Positions 16,822 to 25,686 are shown, counted from the stretch's first letter. The stretch: DNA of 64,000 nt from Pseudonocardia cypriaca (GCF_006717045.1 NZ_VFPH01000002.1:1240001-1304000); one strand, 5' to 3'. The notes: generated from the letters alone by a model not told the origin. Translations and numbers: made by a program.

Positions 16822-17748
16822 ATGGATGAGTCCGAGCTGCTGGCCGCGCTCGCTCCCCGGTTGCGGCAGTTCACCGCCGTCGCGCGCAGCGAACACATGA
16901 CGCAGGCCGCCGACGCGATCGGCGTGCCGCAGTCCACGCTGAGCCGGGGCGTCGCCCGCCTCGAACGCGACCTCGGCGTGGCACTGTTCGTCCGGGCCGG
17001 GCGCGCGGTCCGGCTCACCCGCGCGGGCCGCACGCTGCTGCGGCACGCCGAGCGCGCGCTCGCCGAGCTGGACGCGGCGGCCCGCGAGATCGGCACGGAC
17101 GCCGACGCGGTGCGCGGCCGCGTGGCGCTGGGCTTCCTCCACACGTTCGGCGCCGAGGCGGTGCCGAGGCTGCTGCGCGAGTTCCGCCGGACGCACCCCG
17201 ACGTGCGGTTCGACCTCGCGCAGGGCGGCAACGACGCGATCATCCAGCGGCTGTGGGCAGGCGAGGTGGACGCGTGCCTCACCTCCCCGCTGCCCGCCGA
17301 CCCCGCCCTCGTCACCGCCCCGATGTACGAGCAGGAGCTGAGGCTCGTCGTGCCGGCCGACCACCCGCTCGCCGCCCACCGCGACGGCCTGCCGCTGTCC
17401 GCCGCAGCCGGTGCCCAGTTCGTGGGCTACCGGCCCGGGTTCGGGCTGCGCAGCCTCACCGAGGCCTGGTGCCGCGAGGCCGGCTTCGTGCCGCGGATGG
17501 CGTTCGAGGGGGAGGACGGGGAGACGCTGCGCGGGCTCGTCGGCGCGGGCCTCGGGGTGGCGCTGCTCGCCCCCTCGACCCACGTCACGCCCGGCGTTGT
17601 CGAGCTGGCCGTCACCGAGCCGCGGACGACCCGCACCGTCGGGCTGGTCTGGGTGGCCGACCGCCCGGCCGGCCCGGCCGTGCGCGTGTTCCGGGACTTC
17701 CTCCGCCGGTTCGGCCCGGCCCTGCTCGCGCCGCCGGAAGGGCGCTGA
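16822..17748 (+). CDS. LysR-family transcriptional regulator
   Basis: A 308-residue LysR protein. The N-terminal winged helix carries RLRQFTAVARSEHMTQAADAIGVPQSTLSRGVARLERDLG, with the recognition helix at about 33-52 and LFVRAGRAVRLTRAGRTLL after it. A periplasmic-binding-like effector domain follows (RVALGFLHTFGAEAVPRLL near 95, GLGVALLAP near 245). The ATG at 16822 is chosen because the domain starts there; the open frame upstream has no family resemblance. It is divergent from the MFS exporter and likely controls it. The inducer is unknown. Confidence 0.9.
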   Translation: MDESELLAALAPRLRQFTAVARSEHMTQAADAIGVPQSTLSRGVARLERDLGVALFVRAGRAVRLTRAGRTLLRHAERALAELDAAAREIGTDADAVRGRVALGFLHTFGAEAVPRLLREFRRTHPDVRFDLAQGGNDAIIQRLWAGEVDACLTSPLPADPALVTAPMYEQELRLVVPADHPLAAHRDGLPLSAAAGAQFVGYRPGFGLRSLTEAWCREAGFVPRMAFEGEDGETLRGLVGAGLGVALLAPSTHVTPGVVELAVTEPRTTRTVGLVWVADRPAGPAVRVFRDFLRRFGPALLAPPEGR

Positions 17749-17800
17749 ACAGCGGTTTCGGCGCTATGCTGAGCGGCCCTCTGGCACCGGTGGAGTGGTC

Positions 17801-20800
17801 ATGGCCGATCAGGTCCGCATCCAGCTGCTGGGGACGTTCCGCGTCCTCGTCGGCGGGGAGCCGGTCACCGAGTGGCCCGGTCGCCGGTCCGCGGAGCTGG
17901 TGCAGCTCCTCGCGCTCGCCGACCACCACCGCCTCCTGCGCGACCAGGTGCTCGACGCCCTCTGGCCGCACCTGAGCCCCCCGCAAGGCGCGGCCAACCT
18001 GCGCAAGGCCGCGCACCACGCGCGCCAGGCGATCGGCCGCGACGACGCCGTCGTGCTGAGCGGCGGGGGCGTGTACCTGTTCCCGTCGTGCCGGGTCGAG
18101 ACCGACGTCGAGGAGTTCGAACGCGCGGCCGCAGCGGCGCTGCGTTCCGGGGACGCCGCGGCGTGCGCGGACGCCACCGCCGCCCATCCCGGCTGCCTCC
18201 TGCCGGGATCGCTCTACGAGGAGTGGACGCAGGCGCGCCGCGACCACCTCGCGGCGCTGCACCTCGACCTGCTGCGGGCCGGCGGGCGATGGGGCCGGAT
18301 CGCCGAGGTCGAGCCGTCCGACGAGCAGGCGCACCGCGAGCTGATGCGGGAGGCGCTCGCGAACGGCAACCGGCACTCGGCGATCCGCTGGTATGGCAAG
18401 CTGCGCACCCACCTGGAACGCGAGCTGGGCATCCGGCCGGGGCCCGAGACCCAGGCGCTCTACGACGAGTGCGTCGCCGGCATGGCCCGCACCGCCACGG
18501 CGTACGTCGGGCGGCAGCTGGAGCTGGCGTCCGCGACGGCGGCACTGCATGCCGCCGAGCGGCGCGAGGTGGACGCCCTGGTCGTCAGGGGGCACGCGGG
18601 GATGGGCAAGTCGGCCCTCTGCCGGCGGGTCGCCGCAGCGGCGCGCGAGCTCGGGTGGACCGCGGTGTCGGTCGCCGCGCGCCTCGGCGGCGAGCCGTAC
18701 GGGCCGCTGGTGGGCGCTGCCGAGCAGCTCATCGGCCGGGATCGGAGCCTGCTCGACGCCCTCGGCGCCCCGGCGCGATCGACCCTGGCCCACCTGACGC
18801 CGCTCGCCGCTCCCGCCCCGCCGCGGAAGGGCGCGCTCACCCGGCACCTGGTGATCGGCGCCGTCCACCGCCTGCTGACCGCGCGCGATGCCACCGGGGT
18901 CCTGCTGGTGCTGGACGACGCGCACCTCGCCGACGACGCCACCGTCGACGCCTGCCTGCACCTGGCGCACGCCGGCGGGCGGGTCCCGGTGCTGGTGCTG
19001 CTCGCCTTCCGGCCCGAGTCCGCCCGGCAGGCGCTCACCCGGGCGGTCGCGGCGCTGGACCGGGCCGGGCGCTCCACCGAGATCGACCTCGGTCCGCTCG
19101 ACCGGGAGGACGTCGTCGAGCTGGCGCGCGCCGGCGCCCCGGCCGCGCCCGCCGACCAGGCGCTCACCCACATCGTCCGCACTGCCCACGGCAACCCGTT
19201 CCTCGTGCTGGAGCTGGCCGGCACCGTCGGTCCCGCCGGGACCCTCGCCGTCGGCCGCTCCGTGTGGGACGCCGTCACCGCGCGGTTCCTCGACCTCGAC
19301 GACACCTCAGCCGCGATGCTGCGCCGGCTCGCCGTCGCGGGCGACGACCTCGACCCCGTCGACGTCCCGGCGCTGACCGGGCTCTCCGAGGCGGACGCGT
19401 TCGAGCTGCTCGACACGGCACTCGAGAACGGGGCCCTGACCGTCACCGACGGGCGCTACCGGTTCCGGCACGAACTGGTGCGCCAGGCCCTCATCGGGCA
19501 GGTACCGCCGCACCGGCGGATCGCGATCCACCGGGAGACGGCGGGCCGGCTCGCCCGGGCCGGCGCCGCCCCCGCGCTGGTCGCCCGGCACTGGCTGGCC
19601 GGAGGCCGTCCGGACGAAGCCGTCGGGCCGCTGCTGGCCGCGGCCCGCCGAGCTGCCGGCCTCGGCGCCTTCGCCGACGCGCTCGGCCACCTGGAGCCGC
19701 TGCTGGAGCACTCCCCCGGGCACGGCGAGGCGCTGCGCCTGCGGGCGGAGGCGCTCGACGCGCTCGGCGACGTGCGGGCGCCGCGCGCGTACGCGGCGGC
19801 CGCGGCCGTCGGCGGCCCGGACGTCGACGAAATCCGGGCGAAGCAGGCGCTCGCGCAGGTCAAGCAGGGCGACCCCCCGGGAGCGCTGCGCACCCTCGAG
19901 GGAATCGAACCCGGGACGGTCGAGGGCAGGCTGGCCCACGCGCTGGCGCTCTGCGGAGCGGCGGTCCTCGGGTTCGCCGACCCGGCGCTCGGCACGGCGA
20001 AGGCCGCGGAGTGCCGCCGACTGGCGTTGGAGTCAGGAGACGCCACCAGCCTCGTGATCGCGTCGTGGGCACAGGCGGCCGCCGCGCACGCCCGCGGGGA
20101 CCTGCGCGGCAGCGTGTGGGCCGACCTGCACGACACGCACGCCATCCGCGCACTCGCGATCAGCGTGTTCGACGGGCACCTGTGCATCAGCCAACGGCTC
20201 CTCTACGGGAACCGGCCCGACCCCGACGTGATCGCGTTCGCCGACTCGTTCGCCGCGGAGGCGCAGCGGCTCGGCGCCGCCCGCGGGCACGCCTTCGCCG
20301 TGACCCTGCGCGGCGAGGCCAACCTCCTGTCCGGCCAACTCGACCGGGCCGCCGCGGACCTCACCGAGGCCGTCCGGATCAGCCGGGGCATCGGGGCCGC
20401 CACCGGGGAGGCGCTCGCGCTGCAGCGGCGGGCCGAGGTCGCGCTGCACCGCGGGTGCCGCACCGAGGCGAGCACGCTCCTCGACGATGCGCTCGCCGTT
20501 GCCCGCGACTCCGACGTCGGCTTCCACCTGCTGGACCGCATCTACGGGACCCGGATCACCGCAGCCGCCGACCCCGACGCGGGCCTCGCCGCGCTGGAGG
20601 AGGCCGAGGCGGCCGTGCGCGGCCCGCTCGAGACCTGCCCCGGTTGCCGGATCACCTTCGCCGTCCCCGCGGCGATCGCGGCCGCCCGCGGCGGCGACCT
20701 GGACCGAACGGTGCAGTACGAGCAGGCCGCCGAGATGCTCGCGACCGTCGTGATGCGCCTGCCCGCGTGGCACGCGGCGCTCGCCGAGGTCAGGGGCCAC

Positions 20801-20914
20801 CGCCTGCGCGCCACGGGAGACCGCGGCGCCACCGCCCAGTTCCGGGCGGCCGCCGAAGGCTTCCGGCAGGTCGGTCAGCCGCTCGACGCCGCCCGCTGCG
20901 CCGCGCTCCTCTAG
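17801..20914 (+). CDS. BTAD-domain ATPase transcriptional regulator
   Basis: A 1037-residue regulator. The N-terminal OmpR-like winged helix (VRIQLLGTFRVLVGGEPV) occupies residues 5-100, and the BTAD repeat domain residues 105-245 (ending LRTHLERELGIRPGPETQALY). An AAA/STAND ATPase follows with Walker A GHAGMGKSALCRR near 264 and Walker B LLVLDDAHLADDA near 367. The C-terminal 500 residues are helical repeats of TPR type. There is no C-terminal LuxR helix-turn-helix. The ATG at 17801 follows GGTGGAGTGG. It lies 52 bases after the LysR gene and 58 bases before the DUF1326 operon, which it may regulate. Confidence 0.87.
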   Translation: MADQVRIQLLGTFRVLVGGEPVTEWPGRRSAELVQLLALADHHRLLRDQVLDALWPHLSPPQGAANLRKAAHHARQAIGRDDAVVLSGGGVYLFPSCRVETDVEEFERAAAAALRSGDAAACADATAAHPGCLLPGSLYEEWTQARRDHLAALHLDLLRAGGRWGRIAEVEPSDEQAHRELMREALANGNRHSAIRWYGKLRTHLERELGIRPGPETQALYDECVAGMARTATAYVGRQLELASATAALHAAERREVDALVVRGHAGMGKSALCRRVAAAARELGWTAVSVAARLGGEPYGPLVGAAEQLIGRDRSLLDALGAPARSTLAHLTPLAAPAPPRKGALTRHLVIGAVHRLLTARDATGVLLVLDDAHLADDATVDACLHLAHAGGRVPVLVLLAFRPESARQALTRAVAALDRAGRSTEIDLGPLDREDVVELARAGAPAAPADQALTHIVRTAHGNPFLVLELAGTVGPAGTLAVGRSVWDAVTARFLDLDDTSAAMLRRLAVAGDDLDPVDVPALTGLSEADAFELLDTALENGALTVTDGRYRFRHELVRQALIGQVPPHRRIAIHRETAGRLARAGAAPALVARHWLAGGRPDEAVGPLLAAARRAAGLGAFADALGHLEPLLEHSPGHGEALRLRAEALDALGDVRAPRAYAAAAAVGGPDVDEIRAKQALAQVKQGDPPGALRTLEGIEPGTVEGRLAHALALCGAAVLGFADPALGTAKAAECRRLALESGDATSLVIASWAQAAAAHARGDLRGSVWADLHDTHAIRALAISVFDGHLCISQRLLYGNRPDPDVIAFADSFAAEAQRLGAARGHAFAVTLRGEANLLSGQLDRAAADLTEAVRISRGIGAATGEALALQRRAEVALHRGCRTEASTLLDDALAVARDSDVGFHLLDRIYGTRITAAADPDAGLAALEEAEAAVRGPLETCPGCRITFAVPAAIAAARGGDLDRTVQYEQAAEMLATVVMRLPAWHAALAEVRGHRLRATGDRGATAQFRAAAEGFRQVGQPLDAARCAALL

Positions 20915-20972
20915 AGGAACGATCCGGGAACGCCCTGCTGGAACCGTCGTGCCTCGTCCATGAGGAGGAGCC

Positions 20973-21596
20973 ATGACGTCCACAGTGGGAACGACGACCT
21001 ACACCCTCGAGGGCCGCATGCTCGAGGTCTGCACCTGTGACGCGATCTGCCCCTGCTGGGTCGGGCTCGACCCCGACGGCGGCACCTGCGACGGCACCAT
21101 CGCCTGGTACATCGACAGCGGAACCGTGCGCGGCCTCGACGTATCCGACCGCGCGATCGCGGTCGTCGCGCACCTGCCCGGCAACCCCCTCGCCGGCAAC
21201 TGGAAGGCCGCCATCTACGTCGACGACCGGTGCAGCGAGGAGCAGCGGCAGGCGATCCTCGACGTGTTCACCGGGCAGCTCGGGGGCGCGGTCGCCGACC
21301 TCGCGGGGCTCATCGGCGAGGTCGTGGCCGTGGAGCGCGCGCACGTCACGTTCACCGTCGACGGGGGCGCGGGCACGCTGCGGATCGGCGACGTCGTCGA
21401 GGCGGAGCTGACGCCGTTCCAGGGCGCCACCGGGCAGACCACCCTGCAGGACACGGTGTTCTCCACCGTCCCCGGATCGCCTGCGTTCCCCGGCACCGCG
21501 ACGCTCTTCCGGCAGGCGGGCCGGCTGCTCGGCAGGCCGGACGTCGAGCTGTCGGGCAAGAACTCGATGCAGGCCTCGTTCCGGTTCTCGGCCTGA
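20973..21596 (+). CDS. DUF1326 domain protein
   Basis: A 207-residue soluble protein recognised as DUF1326. The N-terminal half has the family's cysteine block EVCTCDAICPCWVG (residues about 17-30), followed by GTCDGTIAWYIDSG and LPGNPLAGNWKAAIYVDDR. The clustered Cys pairs suggest metal or thiol chemistry. The ATG follows GAGGAGG by six bases. It overlaps the DUF2182 membrane gene by one base (TGATG), and these two families are often neighbours. No function is established. Confidence 0.87.
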   Translation: MTSTVGTTTYTLEGRMLEVCTCDAICPCWVGLDPDGGTCDGTIAWYIDSGTVRGLDVSDRAIAVVAHLPGNPLAGNWKAAIYVDDRCSEEQRQAILDVFTGQLGGAVADLAGLIGEVVAVERAHVTFTVDGGAGTLRIGDVVEAELTPFQGATGQTTLQDTVFSTVPGSPAFPGTATLFRQAGRLLGRPDVELSGKNSMQASFRFSA

Positions 21597-22354
21597 TGAC
21601 CACGCTCACGGGCGCCCGCCGCGACCCCGCCATCGCCGTCTGGGTCGTGGCGGGCGCCTGCTGGCTGCTCACCGGCTGGCTCGTGGTCAGCGGTGGCCAC
21701 GAGCTGGGCCACCACGACGTCGTGCTCGACGGCTCGCCGTGGCCGTGGCCGGTGCGCATCGCGGGGTTCCTCGCGGTGTGGCTGGTGATGATCGGCGCGA
21801 TGATGCTGCCGACCGTCGTGCCGCTGGTGCGACTGTTCACCGTCGTGGCCGCTCGGGCACCGCGCCCCGGCCGCGCGCTGGCCGCGCTCGGCGCGGGGTA
21901 CGTCGCGGTGTGGGCGGCGTTCGCCCCGATCGCCCTGCTCGGCGACACCGGGGTGCACGCGCTCGTGGACCGCTGGGCGTGGCTCGCCGCCCGGCCGGAG
22001 CTGGTACTGGGCGCCACCCTCACGCTGGCCGGGCTGTTCCAGTTCAGCCCGCTGAAGAACGCCTGCCTCACCGCGTGCCGCAACCCGGTGGGCGTCGTGT
22101 GGCAGCACTACCGGCGCGGGGCAGGCGCGGCGTGGCGGATGGGGCTGCGCCACGGGCTGTCCTGCCTCGGCTGCTGCTGGGCGCTGATGCTCGTCATGTT
22201 CGGCACCGGCGTGGGCAGCCTCGCCTGGATGCTCGCGCTCACCGCCGTGATGGTCGCCGAGAAGACCACGCGGTGGGGCGCCCGGCTCGTCGCCCCGGTG
22301 GGCAGCGCATTGCTGGCGGCCGGGATCACCATCTCGATCGGAGGCCTGCTGTGA
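21596..22354 (+). CDS. DUF2182 integral membrane protein
   Basis: A 252-residue protein with about six to seven membrane segments, recognised as DUF2182 (putative metal-binding membrane protein). Notable segments: GGHELGHHDVVLDG in the first loop (four His), LVMIGAMMLPTVVPLVRL in TM2, FQFSPLKNACLTACRNP in the centre, and LRHGLSCLGCCWALMLVMF in TM5 with three clustered Cys. His and Cys at membrane borders suit metal handling. It is translationally linked to DUF1326 upstream and, by a GTGA overlap, to a 41-residue protein downstream. Function unproven. Confidence 0.87.
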   Translation: MTTLTGARRDPAIAVWVVAGACWLLTGWLVVSGGHELGHHDVVLDGSPWPWPVRIAGFLAVWLVMIGAMMLPTVVPLVRLFTVVAARAPRPGRALAALGAGYVAVWAAFAPIALLGDTGVHALVDRWAWLAARPELVLGATLTLAGLFQFSPLKNACLTACRNPVGVVWQHYRRGAGAAWRMGLRHGLSCLGCCWALMLVMFGTGVGSLAWMLALTAVMVAEKTTRWGARLVAPVGSALLAAGITISIGGLL

Positions 22355-22476
22355 CCGTCTACCTCCTCGCCCACGAGAGCCACTCCCACGGCCCCGACCT
22401 CGGGCTGATCGCACTCCTGGTGGCGGCTGCCGTGCTGGTGCTCCTGCTGGCGGTGAGGGCGCTCCGCCGTCCCTGA
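22351..22476 (+). CDS. 41-residue single-pass membrane protein with His-rich N-terminus
   Basis: A small gene starting at GTG 22351 in a GTGA overlap with DUF2182. The protein has an N-terminal HESHSHGPD segment, one hydrophobic helix (LGLIALLVAAAVLVLLLAV) and a basic end RALRRP. The overlap, the same strand and the codon use like its neighbours support it as real. The three spaced His residues suggest metal binding next to the membrane, in keeping with the Cys/His-rich neighbours. I know no named family for it. Confidence 0.62.
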   Translation: MTVYLLAHESHSHGPDLGLIALLVAAAVLVLLLAVRALRRP

Positions 22477-22487
22477 ACGCCTGGTGC

Positions 22488-23048
22488 ATGCTGGGCGCCG
22501 TGATCGGCGCCGAGGTGTTCCGTGACCAACCGACGCTCACCGGCGAGCGCGTCCGGCTCGAGCCTCTGACCCCGGCCGTCCAGGAGGACTACCTCACGAC
22601 CCTGCGGGACCCGGAGGTGCGGCGGCTCACCGGCAGCCACGAGGCCGTCGACCCCGACGAGGTGAAGTGGTGGCTCGCCACCCGGCAGGACCACCACGAC
22701 CGGGCCGACTGGGCCGCCGTCCGCATCGCCGACGGCGCGTTCCTCGGCGAAGCCGTGATCAACATGCTCGACGTCGACAACGCCTCCGCCAACTACCGCA
22801 TCCTGCTCGGCAGCCCCTACACCGACCGCGGCTACGGCACCGAGATCACCCGGCTCGTCGTCGACTACGCGCTGGGGGTGGGCCTGCACCGGCTGAGCCT
22901 CGGCGTCTACGACTTCAACCCGCGTGCCCGGCGGGTCTACGAGAAGTGCGGCTTCGTGCTGGAGGGCCGTCTGCGCGACACCCTGCACTGGGACGGGCAG
23001 TGGCACGACGAGCTGGTCATGTCCGTGCTGGCAGGCGACCCCCGATGA
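22488..23048 (+). CDS. GNAT-family N-acetyltransferase (RimJ/RimL type)
   Basis: A 186-residue GCN5-related acetyltransferase. It begins with the RimJ/RimL-like LTGERVRLEPLTPAVQEDYL, has the acetyl-CoA loop in GSPYTDRGYGTEITRLVVDYAL near 120, and the VYDFNPRARRVYEKCGFVLEG segment near 145. ATG 22488 or GTG 22500 can both serve as start. It overlaps the next gene by ATGA. The acceptor (protein N-terminus, antibiotic or metabolite) cannot be told. Confidence 0.88.
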   Translation: MLGAVIGAEVFRDQPTLTGERVRLEPLTPAVQEDYLTTLRDPEVRRLTGSHEAVDPDEVKWWLATRQDHHDRADWAAVRIADGAFLGEAVINMLDVDNASANYRILLGSPYTDRGYGTEITRLVVDYALGVGLHRLSLGVYDFNPRARRVYEKCGFVLEGRLRDTLHWDGQWHDELVMSVLAGDPR

Positions 23049-23797
23049 TCGACGACCTCGGCCTGACCGTCGCCGTACCCGAGCGCGTGACCCGGGTCGT
23101 GTCGATCGTGCCGTCGCTCACCGAGGCGGTGGCCGTCACCGCGCCGGATCTGCTCGTGGGCGCCACCGACTGGTGCACCCACCCGCCCGACCTGGACGTC
23201 CAGCGCGTGCGCGGCACCAAGAACCCCGATGTCGAGAAGATCGTCGCGCTCGCACCCGACCTCGTCGTCGCCAACCAGGAGGAGAACCGCCCGAGCGACC
23301 TCGACGCGCTGCGCGCAGCCGGCCTCGCCGTCTGGGTCACCGACATCCGCACCCTGGACGGTGCGTTCGCCTCCCTCACCCGGATGCTGAACGCCTGCGG
23401 CCTCGACCGCCCGGCGTGGCTCGACGAGGCGGAGGCCACCTGGGCAACCCTGCCGGAGCCGCCCGTGCGGCGCCGCGCCGTCGTCCCGATCTGGCGCAAG
23501 CCGTGGATGGCCGTCGGCCGCGACACCTTCACCGGCGCGGTGCTCCACCGCCTCGGCGTCGACAACGTGCTCGCCGACGCCGACGAGCGCTACCCCCGGA
23601 TCGACCCGGCCCACCTGCCACCCCACGACCTCGTGGTGCTGCCCGACGAGCCGTACCTCTTCACCGCCGACGACGGGCCGGACGCGTTTCCCGGCGTGCC
23701 GGCGGCGCTGGTCAGCGGGCGGCTTCTGACCTGGTACGGGCCGAGTCTGGCGGAGGCGGCGCGGGTGCTCCCGGGGGCGGTTGCCTCGGCGCGCTGA
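23045..23797 (+). CDS. Helical-backbone metal receptor (BtuF/FepB-like fold), no signal peptide
   Basis: A 250-residue cobalamin/siderophore-type substrate-binding fold. Marks: RVVSIVPSLTEAV near 20, GATDWCTHPPD near 40, and VRGTKNPDVEKIVALAPDLVVANQEEN near 58. There is no signal peptide or lipobox at the ATG start, so it is probably cytoplasmic or uses another start; no ABC permease or ATPase is adjacent. It overlaps the acetyltransferase gene by ATGA, which suggests a shared role. It is the last ordinary gene before the scarred island. Confidence 0.82.
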   Translation: MIDDLGLTVAVPERVTRVVSIVPSLTEAVAVTAPDLLVGATDWCTHPPDLDVQRVRGTKNPDVEKIVALAPDLVVANQEENRPSDLDALRAAGLAVWVTDIRTLDGAFASLTRMLNACGLDRPAWLDEAEATWATLPEPPVRRRAVVPIWRKPWMAVGRDTFTGAVLHRLGVDNVLADADERYPRIDPAHLPPHDLVVLPDEPYLFTADDGPDAFPGVPAALVSGRLLTWYGPSLAEAARVLPGAVASAR

Positions 23798-23805
23798 TCC
23801 GCGGC

Positions 23806-23821
23806 GCGTTCCGCGGAACGC
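23806..23821. repeat. 16-bp palindrome GCGTTCCGCGGAACGC, copy 1
   Basis: Perfect 16-base palindrome, first of three identical copies, nine bases after the stop of the metal-receptor gene and next to the outer block of the inverted repeat. It marks the left edge of the disturbed region. Confidence 0.85.
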
Positions 23822-23822
23822 T

Positions 23823-23846
23823 TGCGGTTGGCGCGCCGTTCCCGGC
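23823..23846 (+). repeat. 24-bp block, left copy, inverted at 27555-27578
   Basis: A 24-base stretch whose exact reverse complement occurs at 27555-27578. It lies outside the 105-bp inverted repeat on this side and directly after palindrome copy 1. Confidence 0.8.
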
Positions 23847-23930
23847 TCGGGTCGGAAGGAGTCGGGCCCAGCTCCTGGCTTCGCGTGATACTCCGGGCTT
23901 GCGTCGGCTCTCTTGCGTGGCGTGGTGGTC

Positions 23931-24035
23931 GGTTTGGCATAACTACCGAATATTGTGGTTGCTTTGGCGGCCGTCCCCGGCGCGGGGACACGCCTGTTCT
24001 GGACGAGTCCGTCGCTGCCGAGTGGGCGGGGACTG
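23931..24035 (+). repeat. 105-bp inverted repeat, left arm
   Basis: Matches the reverse complement of 27361-27465 over 105 bases without gaps; by hand count nine bases differ. The arms face each other across about 3.3 kb that holds an IS fragment, a Rid gene, a broken acetyltransferase and a DUF222/HNH gene. It does not look like coding sequence. Confidence 0.85.
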
Positions 24036-24040
24036 AGCCT

Positions 24041-24066
24041 TTGCCAACCTGATCAAGCGTTGGCGA
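24041..24066. other. Stem-loop at end of IS fragment
   Basis: TTGCCAAC (24041-24048) pairs with GTTGGCGA (24059-24066) apart from one mismatch, across ten bases. It covers the stop of the leftward transposase fragment and could be a terminator hairpin or a remnant of an element end. No U-tract follows. Confidence 0.3.
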
Positions 24067-24547
24067 TCATGAGAGTCTGAACTGCGGCGATGAGCTCGGC
24101 CGCCCGGCTCGGGCGGCACCCATGTCGTGGCGCGCCCCGGGCAGCGGCGGGGGAGATCCACACCAGCCTGCCGATGGGGTCGGCGATGACCTGCACGTTC
24201 AGGCCGTGGGCCTTGTGCTTGCCGCTATAGAACGCGCGGTCGCGGCCCGAGACCATGCCGACCCGGTCGATGCGCAGCAGGGTGCCGTCGAGGATCACGA
24301 GCGCCTTGGCTCGGGCGACTTCCATCGCTTGGGCGAGCGTGGGTGCCATCGCAGCGAGCAGCGCGAGCGCGCGATTGGACACGGTCATCCCAGACTGGTA
24401 GTACAGCACCTCCAAGCTCCTGGTCAGGCGAGTTGATCTCAGCAATCGCCCGTCTACCAGCAGCTCACCCATTCGAGGTCGCGCCACGCCGCACACCCGC
24501 TGGCCAGCTCGAACGCCAGATTGGCAGGCAGGCTCAACTACCTGCAT
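24053..24547 (-). pseudogene. Truncated, frameshifted IS5-type (DDE) transposase
   Basis: About 164 codons remain of a DDE transposase of the IS5/HARBI-like type. LEVLYYQSGMTVSNRALALL is followed by the first catalytic-domain block VILDGTLLRIDRV and the block FYSGKHKAHGLNVQVIADP, then RLVWISPA. At that point the frame breaks: the neighbouring frame continues PLPGARHDMGAAR, the expected next segment, so one frameshift is visible. The rest of the catalytic domain is missing, and no terminal inverted repeats of an intact IS are seen. It is a dead remnant. Confidence 0.78.
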
Positions 24548-24700
24548 GTCACGGCGCCTGGCGGCTGTCTCGGCGACACGTGACCAGCGCCGACCCGGGC
24601 ATCCCCTCGTACAGGCCGCTGATCTGTCCCGTTAGGGGATCCCGTTGCGGGGGCATGTCCCGGACGTCCCTCTCCTGGGCTTATGGAAGACGATGTGGTC

Positions 24701-25096
24701 ATGATCGAGCACCTCGAACGGCCCGACGGACTCGGACCAACGAACGGCTACAGCCACGCGGTGATCGGCGAAGGTCGGCTCGTTGCCATCTCTGGTCAGC
24801 TCCCAGTTGATCGCGAGGGTGCTCTCGTCGACGCGTCCGATGCCTTGGTACAGGCCCGGCAAGTGTTCACCAACCTTGGGCGGGCGCTGAGCGCGGCCGG
24901 TGCGGAGCCACGGGACCTACTCCGCTTGACGTACTTCCTTACCGATCTTGCGGATATCGGCGAGGTGCGAACTGCACGTGACGAGTTTCTTGCAGCCGTC
25001 TCGCGACCGGCGAGTTCGCTCGTGCAGGTCGCGGGGCTGGTACTTCCGGGTGCTCGTGTCGAGATCGATGCGCTGGCGATGATCGAAAGCCGCTGA
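24701..25096 (+). CDS. Rid (YjgF/YER057c/UK114) family protein
   Basis: A Rid-fold protein of 131 residues from ATG 24701, or 137 from ATG 24683. It has AVIGEGRLVAISGQLPVDREG near 20, DALVQARQVFTNLGRALSAAG near 50, DLLRLTYFLTD near 76 and GARVEIDALAMIE at the end. True RidA deaminates enamine/imine intermediates and uses an arginine in a PAR(S/T)-type segment before the last strand; here that segment reads RPASSLVQV, so the arginine seems to be missing and it is more likely another Rid subfamily. It is flanked by an IS remnant and unrecognised DNA, so it may have come with the island. Confidence 0.85.
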   Translation: MIEHLERPDGLGPTNGYSHAVIGEGRLVAISGQLPVDREGALVDASDALVQARQVFTNLGRALSAAGAEPRDLLRLTYFLTDLADIGEVRTARDEFLAAVSRPASSLVQVAGLVLPGARVEIDALAMIESR

Positions 25097-25468
25097 CGAG
25101 GGTTCCGCTCACCCATCGACAACTGGGACGGCGTCGCGCGTCGATCGCAGCTCGACCGCCTCCCCCGCGAGCACGTTGGAAGACTTCAGAGCGCTTGCTC
25201 GTGGCTGTCCTCGTGCGATGCGGGCCCGGACGACTCCTCGTCGATCACCCGCTTCTCGCTACGGACTATGCCGGCGGCCGAGCTGGGGACTGTGCTACCC
25301 ACTCGCATGGCCATCCGCGCGTGACCGGTGCCGGGTTCAGTGGGCAGCCTTACCCCCTCACGGGGACAGCCTGGGAGTAGGGATCGGGACGGGAAGGCGG
25401 TACCAGTTGGGCCGGGCCCCCGCGGACGCGGCCCGCATCCTCCTCCGCTACCGGACCTACTAGAGGGC
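25097..25468. other. Intergenic, no gene recognised
   Basis: 372 bases between the Rid gene and the broken acetyltransferase. Both strands carry short open frames, but none shows family motifs or a convincing start. Composition is mixed and less regular than in the neighbouring genes, as expected for decayed or joined DNA inside the island. Confidence 0.5.
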
Positions 25469-25686
25469 ATGATCAGGACCATGCAGGTGCGGCGAGTGAC
25501 CGACGGCGATGACGAGGTCGTGGCCGAGATGGCAGAGATGCTGCGAGACTGCGTGGCAGGGGGAGCGAGTGTCGGGTACGTCGACGTCCCACGCCTGCAG
25601 AGGCTGTCCGGTTCTGGCGCGCTGAGATCGCGCTGCGCGGCAACGTGCTCGTCCAGGCCAGTCAGACGTTGATCATCTCGTCCTAG
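25469..25686 (+). pseudogene. Frameshifted, truncated GNAT acetyltransferase
   Basis: Starts like a small GNAT protein: MQVRRVTDGDDEVVAEMAEM, then CVAGGASVGYVD. Directly after that the reading continues in another frame as AEAVRFWRAEIALRGNVLVQ, the expected next GNAT segment, ending at a TAG at 25684. One frameshift near 25582-25590 and loss of the acetyl-CoA-binding half make it a pseudogene. The two half-matches in adjacent frames are the evidence; the exact family cannot be named. Confidence 0.6.

Noticed and set aside
24053..24547. Intact insertion sequence
   Set aside because: The transposase is frameshifted and lacks the end of its catalytic domain, and no matching terminal repeats flank it closely.
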